Below, piece by piece: positions 32,826 through 45,925 of a stretch of 64,000 bases of DNA. A program made the position numbers and the translations under genes. The notes under the pieces are model-generated. The model had not been told where the DNA came from. It did no database searches and was given only the letters and a program-made list of their open reading frames with translations. The stretch lies in NCBI RefSeq assembly GCF_950295315.1, contig NC_080164.1, positions 61,084,042 to 61,148,041 of the forward strand, given 5' to 3'. Each line of letters begins with the position of its first letter. Position 1 is the stretch's first letter. The DNA is from Erinaceus europaeus. Its lineage: Eukaryota; Chordata; Mammalia; Eulipotyphla; Erinaceidae.

Positions 32826-35800
32826 ATGGCATTAAAATATCTTCAGTCTATGATATCAATAAACATCAGTGGCCTGAATTCACTTAAAAATGGCACAGAG
32901 TAGGAAGATGGATCAGAAAACACAACCCAACAATATGCTGTCTACAGGAAACCCACCTAATTCAACAAGAAAAACACAGACTCAAAGTGAAAAGATGCAA
33001 AAGTATCATACAGGCCAATGGACCGAAAAAAAAGGGCAGGGACACCTATTCTTATATCTTATATGATAGACTTTAAAATAAATAAAATTTAAAAAGATCA
33101 TGTTGGACATTATTAATGCTCAAAGGATCAGTCAATCAAGAGGACTTAAAAACATCTATACACCCAATGAGAAGCCATCTAAGTACATCAAACATCTACT
33201 GAAAGAGCTACAGCAATTTATTAACAGCAACACAGTAATATTAGGGTACTTAAACACCCCACTCTCTCGACTTGACAGATCATCCAGGCAGAAAATCAAT
33301 AAAGACATGAGAGAGCTAAATGACGAGATAGATAAACTGGAAGATAAACTGTATTGAACATTGTCATTCATCCCAAGAAACTGGAATACACATTTTATTC
33401 AAGTCCACATAGGTCATTCTCAAGGATAGACCATATGTTAGGCCACAAAGACAGTATCAGCAAATTCAAGAACATTGAAATCATCCCAAGCATCTTCTCA
33501 GACCACAGTGGAATTAAACTAACAATAATCAACAAAAGATTAGTAATAGTCCCAAAATGTGGAAGCTCAACAGTACACTACTTAAGAACATCTGGGGCAA
33601 AGAGGAAATAAAGGAAGAATTCAAAATGTTTCAAGAGTTCATTTAAAATGAAGACACAAGCTATGAAAATATTTCTGACACAACTAAGGCAGTACTGAGA
33701 GGGAAGTTCATAGCCATACAAGCACACATTATGAAACAAGAAAAATCACAAATAAACACCTTGATTGCACATCTTAAAGACCTAGAAGAAGAACAAAGGA
33801 ACCCTAAAGCAACCAGGACAGAAATAACTAAACTTAGGGAAGAAATAAATAACATTGAAAATAAGAAAACTGGGAGCTGGGCAGTGGGTTAAGCACAGGT
33901 GGCACAAAGTGCAAGGACTGGCTTAAGGATCCCGGTTCAAGCCCCAGCTCCCCACCTGCAGGGGAGTCGCTTCAGAGGCAGTGAAGCAGGTCTGCAGGTG
34001 TCTATCTTTCTCTCCTCCTCTCTGTCTTCCCCTCCTCTTTCCATTTTTCTCTGTCCTATCCAACAAAAATGACATCAATAACCACAACAATAAAACAACA
34101 AGGGCAACAAGAAAGGGAATGAATAAATAAATATAAAAAATTTTAAAAAAAGAAAATAAGAAAACCATACAACAGATCGATGAAAGTAAATGTTGGTTCC
34201 TCGAAAGAGTGAACAAAATCGATAAACTTTTAGCCAGACTCACAAAACAAAAAAGGAGAAGACCCACATAAATCAGATCATAAATGAAAGAGGAAACATC
34301 ATAACAGACACTGCAGAAATTCAGCATATCATGCAAGAGAGATTGCTATATGCCACCAAGCTAGAGAACCTGGAAGAAATGGACAATTTCCTAGATACCC
34401 ACAAACTTCCAAAATAAAGAGGAACTAAATAACAAAAACAGGCCCATCACAGCTAATGAAATTGAATGTTATCAAAAACCTTCCCAAGAATAAAAGTCCT
34501 AGATCAGATGGTTTTACAAATGAATTCTACAAAACCTCAAAGAAGAACTAATACCTCAACTTTTAAAATTCTTCCAGAAGATTGAAGACACTGGAATACT
34601 CCCTCCCAGCTTCTATGAAGCCAACATCACTTTGATACCAAAAGCAGACAGGGACACAACCAAAAAAGAAAACTACAGACCAATATTTCTGATGAATATA
34701 GATGCTAAAATATTGAACAGAATTCTAGCCAACCGGATACAGCAATATATTTAAAAGATTGTTCATCATGACCAAGTGGGGTTTATCCCAGGAATGCAAG
34801 ATTGGTTTAATATACATAAATCAATCAACGTGATCCACCACATCAATAAAACCAAGACCAAAAACCACATGGTCATATTAATAGATGCAGAGAAAGACTT
34901 TGACAAAAATACAGCATCCCCTTATGATCAAAACACTACAAAAAATGGGAATAGATGGAAAATTCCTGAAGATAGTGGAGTCTATATATAGCAAACCTAT
35001 AGCCAACATCATACTCAATGGTGAAAAACTGGAAGCATTTCCACTCAGATGAGGTACTAGACAGGGCTGCCCACTATCACCATTACTATTCAATATAGTA
35101 TTGGAAGTTCTTGCCATAGCAATCAGGCAGGAGCAAGGAATTAAAGGGATACAGACTGGAAGAGAAGAAGTCAAACTCTCCCTATTTGCAGATGACATGA
35201 TAGTGTGTATAGAAAAACCTAAAGAATCCAGCAACAAGCTTTTGGAAATGATCAGGCAATACAGTAAGGTGTCAGGTGATAAAATTAACATTCAAAAGTC
35301 AGTGGAATTCTTCTATGCAAATACTAAGTTAGAAGAAAATAAAATCCAGAAATCAATTCCTTTTACTATAGCAAAAAAAAAAAAAAAAAACAATAAAATA
35401 TCTAGGAATAAGCCTAACCAAAAAATTGAAAGTCTTGTATATTGAAAATTATGAGTCAAGGAAATTGAAAAAGACACAAAGAAGTGGAAAGATATTCCAT
35501 GTTCATGGGTTGGAAGAATTAACATCATCAAAATAAATATACTACCCAGAGCCATATACAACTTTAATGCTATCCCATCAAGATCCCAACCACATTTTTT
35601 TGGAGAATAGAACAAATGCTACAAATGTTTATCTGGAACCAGAAAAGACCTAGAATTGCCAAAACAATCTTGAGAAAAAAGAACAGAACTGGAGACATCA
35701 CACTCCCAGATCTCAAACTGTATTATAGGGCCATTGTCATCAAAACTGCTTGGTACTGGAACATGAATAGACACACTGACCACTGGAATACAGTTGGGAG

Positions 35801-36907
35801 CCCAGAAGTAAGCCCCCACACTTATGTTAATTGTCTAATCTTTGACATAGGTGCCCAGACTACTAAATGGGGAAAGCACAGTCTCTTCAACAAATGGTGT
35901 TGGAAAACATGGGTTTAGACATGCAAAAGAATGAAACTGAGACACTATATTTCACCAAACCCAAAAGCAAATTCCAAGTGGATCAAGGACCTGGATGTTA
36001 GACCAGAAACTATCAGATACTTAGAGGAAAATTTTGGCAGAACTCTTTTCTGCATACATTTTAAGACATCTTCAATGAAACAAATCCAATTACAAAGAAG
36101 ACTAAGGCAAGCATAAACCTATGGGACTACACCAAATTAAAAAGTTTCTTCACAGCAAAAGAAACCACTACCCAAACAAAGAGACCCCTGACAGAATGGG
36201 AGATCTTTACATGCCATACATCAGACAAGAGACTAATAACCAGAATATATAAAGAGCTTGCCAAATTCAACAATAAAAAACAACCCCATCCAAAAATAGG
36301 GGGAGGACTTGGACAGAATATTCACCACAGAAGAGATCCAAAAGGCTGAGAAACACATGAAAAAATGCTCCAAGTCTCTGATTGTCAGAGAAATGCAAAT
36401 AAAGACAACAATGAGATACCACTTCATTCCTTTGAGAATGGCATACATCATAAAAGATAACAGCAGCAAATGCTGGAGAGGTTGTGAGGTCAAAGGATCC
36501 CTCCTGCACTGCTGGAGGGAATGTAAATTGGTCCAACCTCTGTGGAGAACAGTCCGGAGAACACTCAGAAGGCTAGAAATGGACCTACCCTATGATCCTG
36601 CAATTCGTCTCCTGGGGGTAGATACTAAGAAATCCAACGCACCCATCCAAAAAGATCTGTGTACACATATGTTCTTAGCCTCACAATTTTTAATAGCCAA
36701 AACTTGGAAGGTACCCAGGTGTCCAACACAGATGAGTGGCTGAGCAAGCTGTGGTATATATACACAATGGAATAGTACTCAGCTATTAAAAATGGTGACT
36801 TCACCATTTTCAGCCAATCTTGGATTGAGCTTGAAAAAATGATAAGCGAAATAAGTCAGAAACAGAAGGATGAATATGGAATGATCTCACTCTCAGGCAG
36901 AAGTTGA
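32826..36907 (+). pseudogene. L1 copy 2 ORF2, broken and carrying a SINE
   Basis: Begins ATGGCATTAAAATATCTTCA; an in-frame TAG follows within about 26 codons. The endonuclease region has CLQETHL-type coding near 32940. The reverse transcriptase core keeps LFADD (FADD codons at 35185-35196). The C-terminal part includes CPTQMSG at the end of one open block. Open segments at 33100-33357, 35101-35445, 35616-35918 and 36309-36743 lie in different frames. A 280-base SINE further splits it. Confidence 0.9.
33857..34165 (+). repeat. Type B SINE inserted in L1 copy 2, perfect target duplication
   Basis: SINE at 33871-34151 flanked by the 14-base repeat GAAAATAAGAAAAC at 33857-33870 and 34152-34165. 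Removing the SINE and one repeat restores the L1 order around the ORF2 segment encoding NIENK. The insertion therefore postdates the L1. Confidence 0.95.
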
Positions 36908-37191
36908 AAAACAAGATCAGAAGAGAAAACACAAGTAAAACCTGAACTGGAATTTGTGTATTTTACCAAAGTAAAAGACTCTGGGGTACATGGGGGGTAG
37001 AATATAGGTCAAAAAAGGATGACAGAGGACCTAGTGGGGGTTGTATTGTTATATGGGAAACTGGGAAATGTTATGCATGTACAAACTATTGTATTTACTG
37101 TTGAATGTAAAGCATTAATTACCCATTAAAGAATTTTTAAAAAGTTTTTTTTTAAGAAAGGAAAAATAACTTTAAGGAAGTTCTTCATTAA

Positions 37192-37332
37192 AGAAGAAAG
37201 AAGGAAATAAAGAAAGGAAGGAATAAAAAGGGAGGGATAGGAAAAGGAAGGAAGGAAGGAGGGAGGGAGGGAGGGAGGGAGGGAGGGAGGGAGGGAAGGA
37301 AGGAAGGAAGGAAGGGAGGGAGGGAGGAAGGA
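37192..37332. repeat. (GGAA)/(GGGA) purine microsatellite
   Basis: A purine-only tract with GGAA units flanking a core of about a dozen GGGA units. It starts about 50 bases after the A-rich end of L1 copy 2. Confidence 0.9.
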
Positions 37333-39483
37333 ATCTCCTCTCTAGTGGAATGTTTTTATTCTTGAATAGCTGATGATCTCAGAAAGTAATCTTTGGCAGA
37401 AAAGAGTGTTAGAATCCCCATAAAACTAAATGAGACAAAAATCCACATCCGAGTTTTCTCCTGTTTTACAAACTTACTAAATAAACTAACTTCTCTGGGT
37501 CTCAGTTTTCTCAGCTATTAAAATTAAGTTGTCTTTGTTAGCTCTTATTCAAAATAATTTTAAAAGAATGAGAACAGTTGAAGTAGAAGAGGAACATTCT
37601 TTCTAGATTACAAGTCTTGAAATTATAATAACTATATGGTTCTTAAATATATGTGTGTGTATATATTATATATATAATTTAAATTGTTCCTATTGGTAGT
37701 TCTTCGTCTTTCACATAGCATTTTCCATTTCATATGTAAAAAATACCAGAGCAAGTTAAGACCTGCCCTAGGAAGAATGCAGGTGCATTCTGTGATTATG
37801 AAGCACTAATCACTCAGAAACAAAATGAAAAAAAAAAAATCAGACAGTTCTAATGACCAAGAGCTTTACTGACAAAACAGTTCACACTGAATATGGTTGT
37901 TTGCTAAATGTCTGGACTAAATCACTGAAGCCTTAAAAGCTAGATCATTATACTCTTTTCCTCAGGCACTGACATGGATAATTATTATAGCTCATTCCAC
38001 AGTCCAAGACTCCATTTCACTGCTATCTCGGAATGGAGCTATTTCTATTTTGGTATACAATAAGTATATGCTGTGCATGCATTAATATAACCTTCTTTAA
38101 AATGTAAAGGTACCAGTACTAAATGTTATAGATTATTATTTTCTTGATTGTGAATTAAGATTCGCTAAACTATTGGGACATATGAATAACTTTCAGCAAT
38201 GAACACTCTATGTAAAGTCTGTAAATTTATACATTTCACATTTTGAATTTCCCCTCCTCTGTCTTCAACCAGACTAATAACCAAAGCAATCAGTCTCACT
38301 TTAGCATGTGCATTATTATGCAGCACATAGAAACCTTAAGTGTGTCTAGTAGGTTAACCCAAAGCATAAAAGCTTAAAACTATGAACATTTATTTTCTCA
38401 TAATTTTCTTGAGCTAGGCATAAAGATGCAGTTTAGTTGGGTCCTTGGTTTTTTAATTTTTCACAAGATGGTAACCATTTCAAACTTGGCTGGTTCACCC
38501 CACTCGTGGTCAGCAGGACTCACCCCCTACCTTCATTCCCGAGTCCTTTTCCTTCACACACACCTCTCCATAGGACATCTGACAACATGACAGATTTCTC
38601 AGAGTGAACAAATTAAGGGACAAGAGACAGTGCCAACAAGAGGAAGTACAGATAAAACTGAAGTTGCCATCTTAAAAGGGGAAGTCCACCACTTTTGCCC
38701 TCTTCTGTTTATTAGAAACAAGTCCATTCCACATGTGCCAGGACTTTGGGATCATTAGGAGCCAATCAGAAGTTGTTTACCATAATCTGTAATTATAATT
38801 ACCTAAACTGACTCCAATCAAGCTTTTAAAGTTAGACGATTTCCAAAAGTCAAACACACCCACCTTCCCAGTAATGCAGAAGATTAGATAACTCATTGAG
38901 ATAGGAAGCGATATGGGTACGGTTAAATGAAGCAAATGCTTTCCAAAAGAAGGATCTCACTGCTTCTCAGACTCCTATTAATGAGTATGCCTTTTCCTTC
39001 TTTAAGAACTTAGCAGATAATGCTATCACTCTTCTCCCACAACCACCCCTAGATAATTATAAGTATATGCTTTGACTTTAAAACGTTTTAAAATTAAAAT
39101 TCTCCTTTATTCTACTTTACAATTAACATATTCATGAAACAAAAACTTTTACAAACACAAAACATCAATTTTTGCAGAATAACAGGTACTCACATGCATG
39201 TTGCATAAAAGTTTAACATGCTTGTTATATAAAAGATTTAGCAAAGACTGTTCCTGTTTCCTGTCAACTTTTGTTCTAAACATCTGTGCTATTTGTGCTT
39301 ATTAGTTAATCATGAAAAAAAAAAATCATGTCTTCCTATAGAAGTCTCTTTTCTGTTTGGCTACATCATTCTTTCTACAGCCTACTTTAAAAAATGCTCC
39401 TATAATCATTATCTTTATGTTCAAATATGTTTACATCCTTTGCCTCAAAAGTCTACTAAGAGACATGTGCTAAACATAACCTC
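37333..39483. other. Intronic sequence without recognised features
   Basis: Mostly single-copy-like. The stretch at about 38470-38890 is less AT-rich and could be an old LTR or DNA transposon, but I could not name it. No coding-like frame is present. Confidence 0.5.
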
Positions 39484-39767
39484 AGATTATGATAAACAGG
39501 GAGTCAGGCAGTAGCGCAGCCGGTTAAGCGCACGTGGCGGAAAGCGCAAGGACCGGCTTAAGGATCTGGGTTCGAGCCCCAGGCTCCCCACCTGCAGGGG
39601 AGTCGCTTCACAAGTAGTGTCTATCTTTCTCTCCCCCTCTCTGCCTCCCCCTCCTTTCTCCATTTCTCTCTGTCCTATCTAACAATGACGACATCAATAA
39701 CTACAACAACAATAAAAAAAACAAGGACAAGAAAAGGGAAAATAAATAAAAAAGATTATGATAAACA
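39484..39767 (+). repeat. Type B SINE with perfect 15-base target duplication
   Basis: SINE at 39499-39752 (GGGAGTCAGGCAGTAGCGCA head, GGTTCGAGCCC B box). AGATTATGATAAACA occurs at 39484-39498 and 39753-39767. About 20 bases around the 'GGTGAAGCAGGTCTGC' part of the body are missing, an internal deletion against other copies. Confidence 0.95.
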
Positions 39768-41290
39768 AGTTGTCTAAGAGGTAGAAATTCAAATGTCATA
39801 AAATTCAATATGAACTTTCTTGGGATTTGAAGGAGTTGTTATCTTAACAAGAGGCATAATATTCATTTATTTTTCAATAAGAAAGCAGTAAGAAATGAAT
39901 GAAGTAGAACAGCTCTCTGAGGGAAAGGAAAAGGAGAAATAAATGAATAAAAATAAAGAAATCAAGAAATTACCCAGTGTACATAAAACCAAGAAATTAG
40001 TCTATTGGAAGACCTGTAAATTTATAGAATAACACCTAGGGAAGGCTGCCAACTATATCTAATCTCCCATAGAAAAATATTCTAGTAACCATATTGTGAA
40101 CTAAATTGATGAAAAGAATAAAGAAAAGATAAATGCAGCTATTTATCAGGAGTGACTAAATTCCAAGGAAGTTTTTCCTGCTTAAAAAAGGTAAAAATGG
40201 AACAAATATTCTTATATCGTTGTTTTTTTTGAGTGCCTAATACAGCTCTGTATAGAAAGCAGTATATTTTTCTCTTTAATTTACTCTCTCCCAAAATAAC
40301 TTTCCAGATTTGCCCAGATATTTCTGATACCAATAATAAAAATCTCTTTGGGCCAAATGAGTTAGTAGTAGAATAAATAGGTGTCCTGGCAGCCAAGTAA
40401 AAGCCATTCTCTGGCCTCAGACCTGGAGCATCTCAGCTGATTTGTCTGGTCCATGAAGCATACAGTAAGAATTGGAGCAGCCTAGTAGTGGTGGTGGTGT
40501 GTGTAGGGGGGGAGGGGTACTCAGTCAAATCTAGCTCCCTTTACCATGAAATCCAGAGATGGAGAAGGACATATTTATGTTTTCTCATATTCAGTCATCC
40601 ATTTGCTAATACATTCTCTTGACATAAGTAGGCCCACTAAATTCCTTTTCCTCATCTCTAACTCTAAAATGACAGGTTAAGGATTATCCCTTCTGCCATT
40701 TACCATGAAACACAGCTCCAAACCAGTTTGTTGTAGGTTTCTGAGCTTAACCAAATAGCTCAAAATTGAGTGGATAATCAATCATTCTATGACTAAATCC
40801 ATCTGGAACAAATTTGAAGAAGTAGCCATGCAGGGTTGGTTTTTTGTTTTTTTTAAAAAAAGAAATTATAATTGAAATCAGAGTTGATCTTTTTAAAGGC
40901 TTAGAAGAAAAATAATATAGTAAGACTCAGCAGTGACTTTTCTCCCCAGAATTCATGCATTCTGTCTGAGACTGGTTCTCTCTTGCAAGTATGCATTTTG
41001 TTTGAATCCTTCAGAAAGGATATCCTCAACTATGCTGGAGGAAAGGCCACACCTCAGAGAATGATGTCATAGTCTCTCTTTGAATAAAACAAAAGGGAGG
41101 TGTTATGTGGCCAGGTTGCCACAAAAATCTTATACTGACTTTAAATTCTAAACATTCAGGGCTCAACTAAAGGATTATAAAAACCAAATGACCTGTTTTG
41201 GCATCCAGCCTTTCTGAACCCACTGTTTTTTGTTCTATAGACTACAAATGTGATATATGTGAATATCAAGAACTTTGACTTTTAAGCATC
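39768..41290. other. Intronic sequence without recognised features
   Basis: AT-rich, no repeat named, no coding-like frame. Confidence 0.55.
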
Positions 41291-41298
41291 AACTCTTT

Positions 41299-41440
41299 TG
41301 GAAGATAGCACAATGGTTATGCAAAATACTTTCATGCCTGTGGCTCTGACATCCAAAGTTCAGCTCCCTCCCCCACTACCTACCACCACTATAAACCAGA
41401 GACGGTCGTACTTTGGTAAAAATAAATTAAATAAATTAAT
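41299..41440 (+). repeat. tRNA-derived SINE, type C
   Basis: GGAAGATAGCACAATGGTTA, TGCAAAATACTTTCATGCCT and a decayed B box AAAGTTCAGCTCC on the + strand, ending in AAATAAATTAAATAAAT. Confidence 0.65.
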
Positions 41441-41489
41441 TAAATCCCACTCTTCTTTTACTGAATAGGCCCCAAATTATTAGTTTTTA

Positions 41490-41630
41490 TTTGAATAGAG
41501 TTTTTCATGATTACCATCATCCATTCATTTATTTCCACTATTTATTCATCAGTGTGTTCAGTAAGCATGTACTCATTGTACTAAATGCCTAGATCCACTC
41601 CCTTTCTTGCAAGAACTTTCAGTCTATCTT
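41490..41630 (+). repeat. Possible L2 or MIR3 relic
   Basis: ATTCATTTATTTCC...TATTCATCAGTGTGTTCAGTAAGC...ACTAAATGCC...CTTTCTTGCAAGAACTTTCAGTCTA resembles the common ancient pattern around 'ATTTATTGAGTGCCTACTAT' and 'CCCTGCCCTCATGGAGCTTA'. Identification is by pattern only. Confidence 0.35.
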
Positions 41631-41644
41631 AAAAGTTAAATAAG

Positions 41645-41785
41645 GTTAATTTTTTTTAATTTACTTACTTGTTAATGAGTAAGAGATAACCAAAGCATCA
41701 CTCTGGCATATGCAATGCCAGAATCAAACTAGACCTTATGCATGCAAGTCTTGTGCTCCACCACTATACTGCCACCCAGCAACAA
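41645..41785 (-). repeat. Decayed tRNA(Lys)-like SINE
   Basis: AGCATCACTCTGGCATATGC, AATGCCAGAATCAAACTAGA and CATGCAAGTCTTGTGCTCCA, the same inverted layout as 7008-7142. Confidence 0.55.
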
Positions 41786-41999
41786 GGCGAGAATTTTATA
41801 AATTAATGACAGAAGTAATTCAGCTCAACAATGCAAATCAACAAAACCTTGGCTGAAAGTCTGAGTCTCCATGTAGTCAATATTAAATGATAGCTATGAT
41901 AAGTACTGGAGGAGTTCAAAAGAAGATTTGAACTATATAACTAGTCGCCATTTAAAACTTTATGGAATGTGTGCATGTATTTGGGTCATGAAAGATAAA

Positions 42000-42242
42000 C
42001 AGGATGTGAAATATTCATTAATACTTTATTTATTTATTATTGGACAGAGACAGACAGAAATTGAGAGGGGAGGAGGCGGTAGAGAGGGAGAGAAACAGAG
42101 AGACACCTGCAGCCCTGCTTCACCACTTGTGAAGCTTTTCCCCTGCAGGGGGGACCAAGGCCTTGAACTTGGGTCCTTGTACACTGTAATGTGAGTGTTT
42201 AACCAGGTGCACCACTGCCTGGCCCCAGGATGTGAAATATTC
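42000..42242 (-). repeat. Type A SINE with perfect 16-base target duplication
   Basis: SINE at 42017-42226 (tail toward 42017, GGGGCCAGGCAGTGGTGCAC head near 42226). AGGATGTGAAATATTC occurs at 42001-42016 and 42227-42242; a C before each copy may extend it to 17. Confidence 0.95.
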
Positions 42243-42344
42243 TGAAAAAGAGTAAGGACAAGCTTTGTTGAGTGGATGGCTTTATATAGAGAATAACAAT
42301 GACAGTATTCTATCTTTTTTTGTTTTTGTTTTTGCTTTATTCTT

Positions 42345-42486
42345 TTTTTTATTATTTAAGAAAGGAGACATTAACAAAATCATAGGATGGGGGGATTACA
42401 ACTCCACACAATTTCCCCCCACCCAATCTCCATATCCCATCCCCTCCCCAATAGCTTTCCCATTCTCTATCCCTCTGGGAGCATGT
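42345..42486 (-). mobile_element. 5'-truncated L1 3' end (copy 1 lineage)
   Basis: Poly-T, TTATTTAAGAAAGGAGACAT, GGGGATTACAACTCCACACA and CCATTCTCTATCCCTCTGGG, a diverged short copy. Confidence 0.8.
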
Positions 42487-44880
42487 TTTTGAGTAAAGGA
42501 AAAGGCAATGGTGCGGGGGAAGCAATGTGGGTGCAGCAGGAAACAAGATGGGAAAAGTCACTGAAGGATATTTTTTACAGAACTATTACTTCTTGGGCAA
42601 GTTATTTAGATATAGTGCAGTTAGAATCAGTAAATGATTGCGAGCAGAGAATGACATAATGAAAGCACTTACTTCCACAGAGTTGTGGAATGAGGAGGAA
42701 AATTAAATATATGCATCTGGTTAAATGTATTAAATCATCCTAATAAGACTGGAGAAGGGGTGGAGAAGTCATTTGCCAGTCTGACTTATTGAAAATTTAG
42801 TTTACAGAAGATAATTGAATCTCTCTTCAATACTGTACATTTAGTAGCAATGTTAAGGGGCTTTAAGAGAATTTGAACCACAGGAAGTATTTACAGACCA
42901 TGATAATTCATTAAAAAATAACTTCTCATAGACAAATACAGTATTTTTGCATGCAAGTGCTTCTCCTAAGTAAAATAGTTAATATAAACACCTTCTACTC
43001 CATGCAAGAGTTTATAATAATGTTTAGTAATATATTTTGTAATATCACAGATATTACAAAGTTAGACATCAGATTGCACGTTAATAAGAGTTTGGAGTCA
43101 TTTCAGATCTCACACTACCTGAAATAACCAATTAGGAGTTATATAAGCCCTTAAATAATTTTCTTAACAGTCAGCCTTTCTGCCTTGTGCCCACATCCAT
43201 AAACTGAGAATGTTCACTAGTCATAATATAAGGAGCGAGTCTCTAACCATAAACTATATCTAAACATAGAACAGCTATTACTTTTATTTTAACACGTGTA
43301 AGGCTATGATTCTGTAAAATGTAATGAATGCAACCTAAGCAGAGTTATGCCTTGATCATACAATTACAGGAAATGGGGAGGCAGTTATCACTAGACCTAC
43401 TGTCCCCTATGAGGACCCTACCATCCATTTTGCAAGTAAACTAAGGTATAATCTGCTTGTAAGTAGAAGAAAACAATATATAGGAGAAGTATATTTTCCA
43501 GTTAAAATTATTTTCACTTAAAATAAGAAACTAGGCCTTTAGTTTAATTTAGTTCATGGAATAATACAAAGAAATTTAACTAGCTTTAGATCTAAGTCTT
43601 AACACTGGGTTTTGTGTTGTTTGCTTGTTTAAGATCTCACAGTTTTGCCAAAGTAAAATATCCATTTTTTCTTTTCTTTTCTTTTTTTTTTTTGCTTTGT
43701 CTTTCATTTATTGATCCATTTAAATTTTCATCCTAAAGCACTTCATAAATAACAGCCGTGCCTGTTCTTTTCCTTCTCAAGAGTAATGGTCTGCTGGAGA
43801 TGATGTGTTACATTTTCTGGATGTTTATATTATATTTGGAAATAATAAGATAAAGAAAGCAAATTTTAATGTTTGCTTCACTATTTTCAGTTTGGGAGAT
43901 GGTATAAGACCACATGCTTGATATCCTGTAGCTTGATTGCTATAGAATTTCAAAGTGTAAGATTCCTCAACAAACCAGAGTTTAACAACTACTGTGTGCA
44001 AATAGCAGTAACTACAGGGCATACCAAAAAATGAAGCTTATAGTGTCTGCCCTCAAACAGCTCATAGTCTAAGAATAATTGCAATAGTCACAATTACAAT
44101 ATTGCAAGTCAAGTTCCATTTTAGAGACTTTCCAGAAAAGGTGTCACCAGTGCACATCTGGTTATGAAGTTGTGGGAATGAGTCTTTAGTGAATTGGGGG
44201 AAAGGGAAAAAGAAAGAATGTTTCCTGCAGAGAGAATAACATTTTCTAAGATCATAGGTAGAACACAGAAGAAGGGAACAAACTGTTCTGTGTGACTCAG
44301 TATGGAGTACGAGAAGGTAGCAAGAGTCAAGTGATGAAGGAACTTGCATGTTAAGTTTAAAAGTTTGGATTTCATCCTGAAAATAATGGGGAGTGACATA
44401 ATCAGCTTTCTTCTGCAGTTAGTGAAAGATACACTCTACCAATCTGAAACTTAAACCCAAATGAAATTCACCCTCTTCTCTTAGGAAAAAAGGTAAAGGC
44501 ACATCACTTGCTTGTAAAAATATTTCTGAATTCTAAGTGTGTTAACCCCATTAGATAAGTTTAACTAATCAGGAATGGTTTTATTCTCCAATTATAATAG
44601 TGTTACAAAATATAAATTTATACTAAAAATAGCACAGTTTTATTTGTAAATTTAAATTTTTATCAAATATGATGCAGTGGGGAAACTATGTTAGCTCAAA
44701 AAAACTTAAAAATCAAATTTAGTCTTCAAAAGTCACTTAGCATTTAGTGTATTGTTTAAGGCTATTACAATTTATCCACACACACACAAAAAAAAATAAC
44801 TGTAACTTTTAAAGGACTTTTACTACTTGGGATTTGTGCAATTTTAAAGTTTGTATTGAAACTTGTTAGGATGCTTGTTT
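42487..44880. other. Intronic sequence, largely unannotated
   Basis: AT-rich. The part at about 43985-44090 and 44340-44420 (CCCTCAAACAGCTCATAGTC, GGATTTCATCCTGAAAATAA, GGGGAGTGACATAATCAG) looks like pieces of an ancient L2-type element. No coding-like frame. Confidence 0.45.
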
Positions 44881-44889
44881 GAAAGTAAA

Positions 44890-45262
44890 ATTTGTTGAGG
44901 AACAAGGACCAGGGTTTGAGCACCTGTTCCACACCTACAAAGGGGATGCTTCATAAGTGATAAAGCAAGTCTACAGGTGTCAAACTTTCTCTCTTCCTTT
45001 CTACTTCCCCCTCTCCTCTCAATATCTCTTTGTCCTATCTAGTGGAAAAAAAAAAAAAAAAGAAGGAATGGGAAGAGAGTAGAAGGGGAAGGGAGGAAGG
45101 GGAAGGGAAGGGGAGGGGAGGAAAGGGAAGGGAAAAAAATGCCATCACCAGGAGTAATGGATTAGTAATGGAGGCACCAAGCCCCAGCAATAACTCTAGT
45201 GGCAAAAAAAGAATGAAAGAAAGAAAAAAAAAAAAAAAAAGGAAGGGAGAAAGAAAGATGGT
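44890..45262 (+). repeat. Type A long-form SINE, 5'-truncated, with internal purine expansion
   Basis: GAACAAGGACCAGGGTTTGA (B-box region), CT-rich body, then an A-run and a GGAAGGGA-rich tract at about 45045-45137. The long-form 3' segment (CACCAGGAGTAATGGATTAG, GGCACCAAGCCCCAGCAATA) and an A-rich tail follow. Confidence 0.75.
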
Positions 45263-45479
45263 AACCTAGCCTTTGCGGAAACTACAAGAGTTTCTATACA
45301 ATCACCTTATTTAGGACAATATCTCCTAGTTTTGTTAAAATAATAATTAATAATAAAATAATAAATGTTAAATTGATTTTTTTTTAAAAAAGTTGATTTA
45401 ACAATGTTTTACAATATTGTAAAGTTTTACAAGATTACAACTCACTGCACCCACCACTAAAATCCCTGTGTCATCACAT

Positions 45480-45640
45480 AAAATCAAACTTTATTTTATT
45501 TTATTAGTGATTTAATATTGATTTAAAAATTATAAGATAACAGGTGTATAATTTCACACCATTCCCACCACCAAAGTTCTGTGTCCCCGTTCCTTCCACT
45601 GGAAAGTGCAGTGGTTCTCCCAAAGTAACAGATTATTATT
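45480..45640 (-). repeat. Old retroelement 3' terminal fragment
   Basis: TTTATTAGTGATTTAATATT, then GATAACAGGTGTATAATTTC, ACACCATTCCCACCACCAAA and GTTCTGTGTCCCCG. This is the inverted form of the conserved terminal motif also seen at 46470, 48540, 50210 and 63860. Confidence 0.65.
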
Positions 45641-45925
45641 TCTATAACTACCTATCTATGTTTGTACATATTTGTTATTTTTTTTCTATAGTCCTGCCTT
45701 CCCTTACTTTCTAGTTCACACCTACACCTATTACTACTTCCAAATATCTTTCTTTTTTTTCCTCTTCTCTCTCTGATGGAGTTCTAGTTCAGAGTCTGGT
45801 CACCTTCAAATCGAACTGTCTACCTATCCCTCTCTCATAGCCCTTTTCCCTCTGGGAAGCACTGTGGTTTTACAGATTCTACAAGTCATTTTCATCATTA
45901 CTATTACTTTTGGCAAGTTGGCATA

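Larger units (their letters stand above)
31037..37140 (+). mobile_element. L1 copy 2: nearly full-length LINE-1, sense to EFEMP1
   Basis: The 5'UTR at 31037-31800 aligns with that of L1 copy 3 (GAATACCAAAGGAGAACACC, CTGCCCTCAGAATCTGGAGC). ORF1 relic 31801-32769, ORF2 relic 32826-36907, then a short 3'UTR of about 230 bases and an A-rich end (CCATTAAAGAATTTTTAAAA). The 3'UTR is unrelated to that of copy 1. A type B SINE is inserted at 33871-34150. Many frameshifts and stops indicate an older, dead copy. Confidence 0.9.

Noticed and set aside
37192..37332. CRISPR-like regular repeat
   Set aside because: It is a simple GGAA/GGGA microsatellite without spacers, in a mammalian intron.
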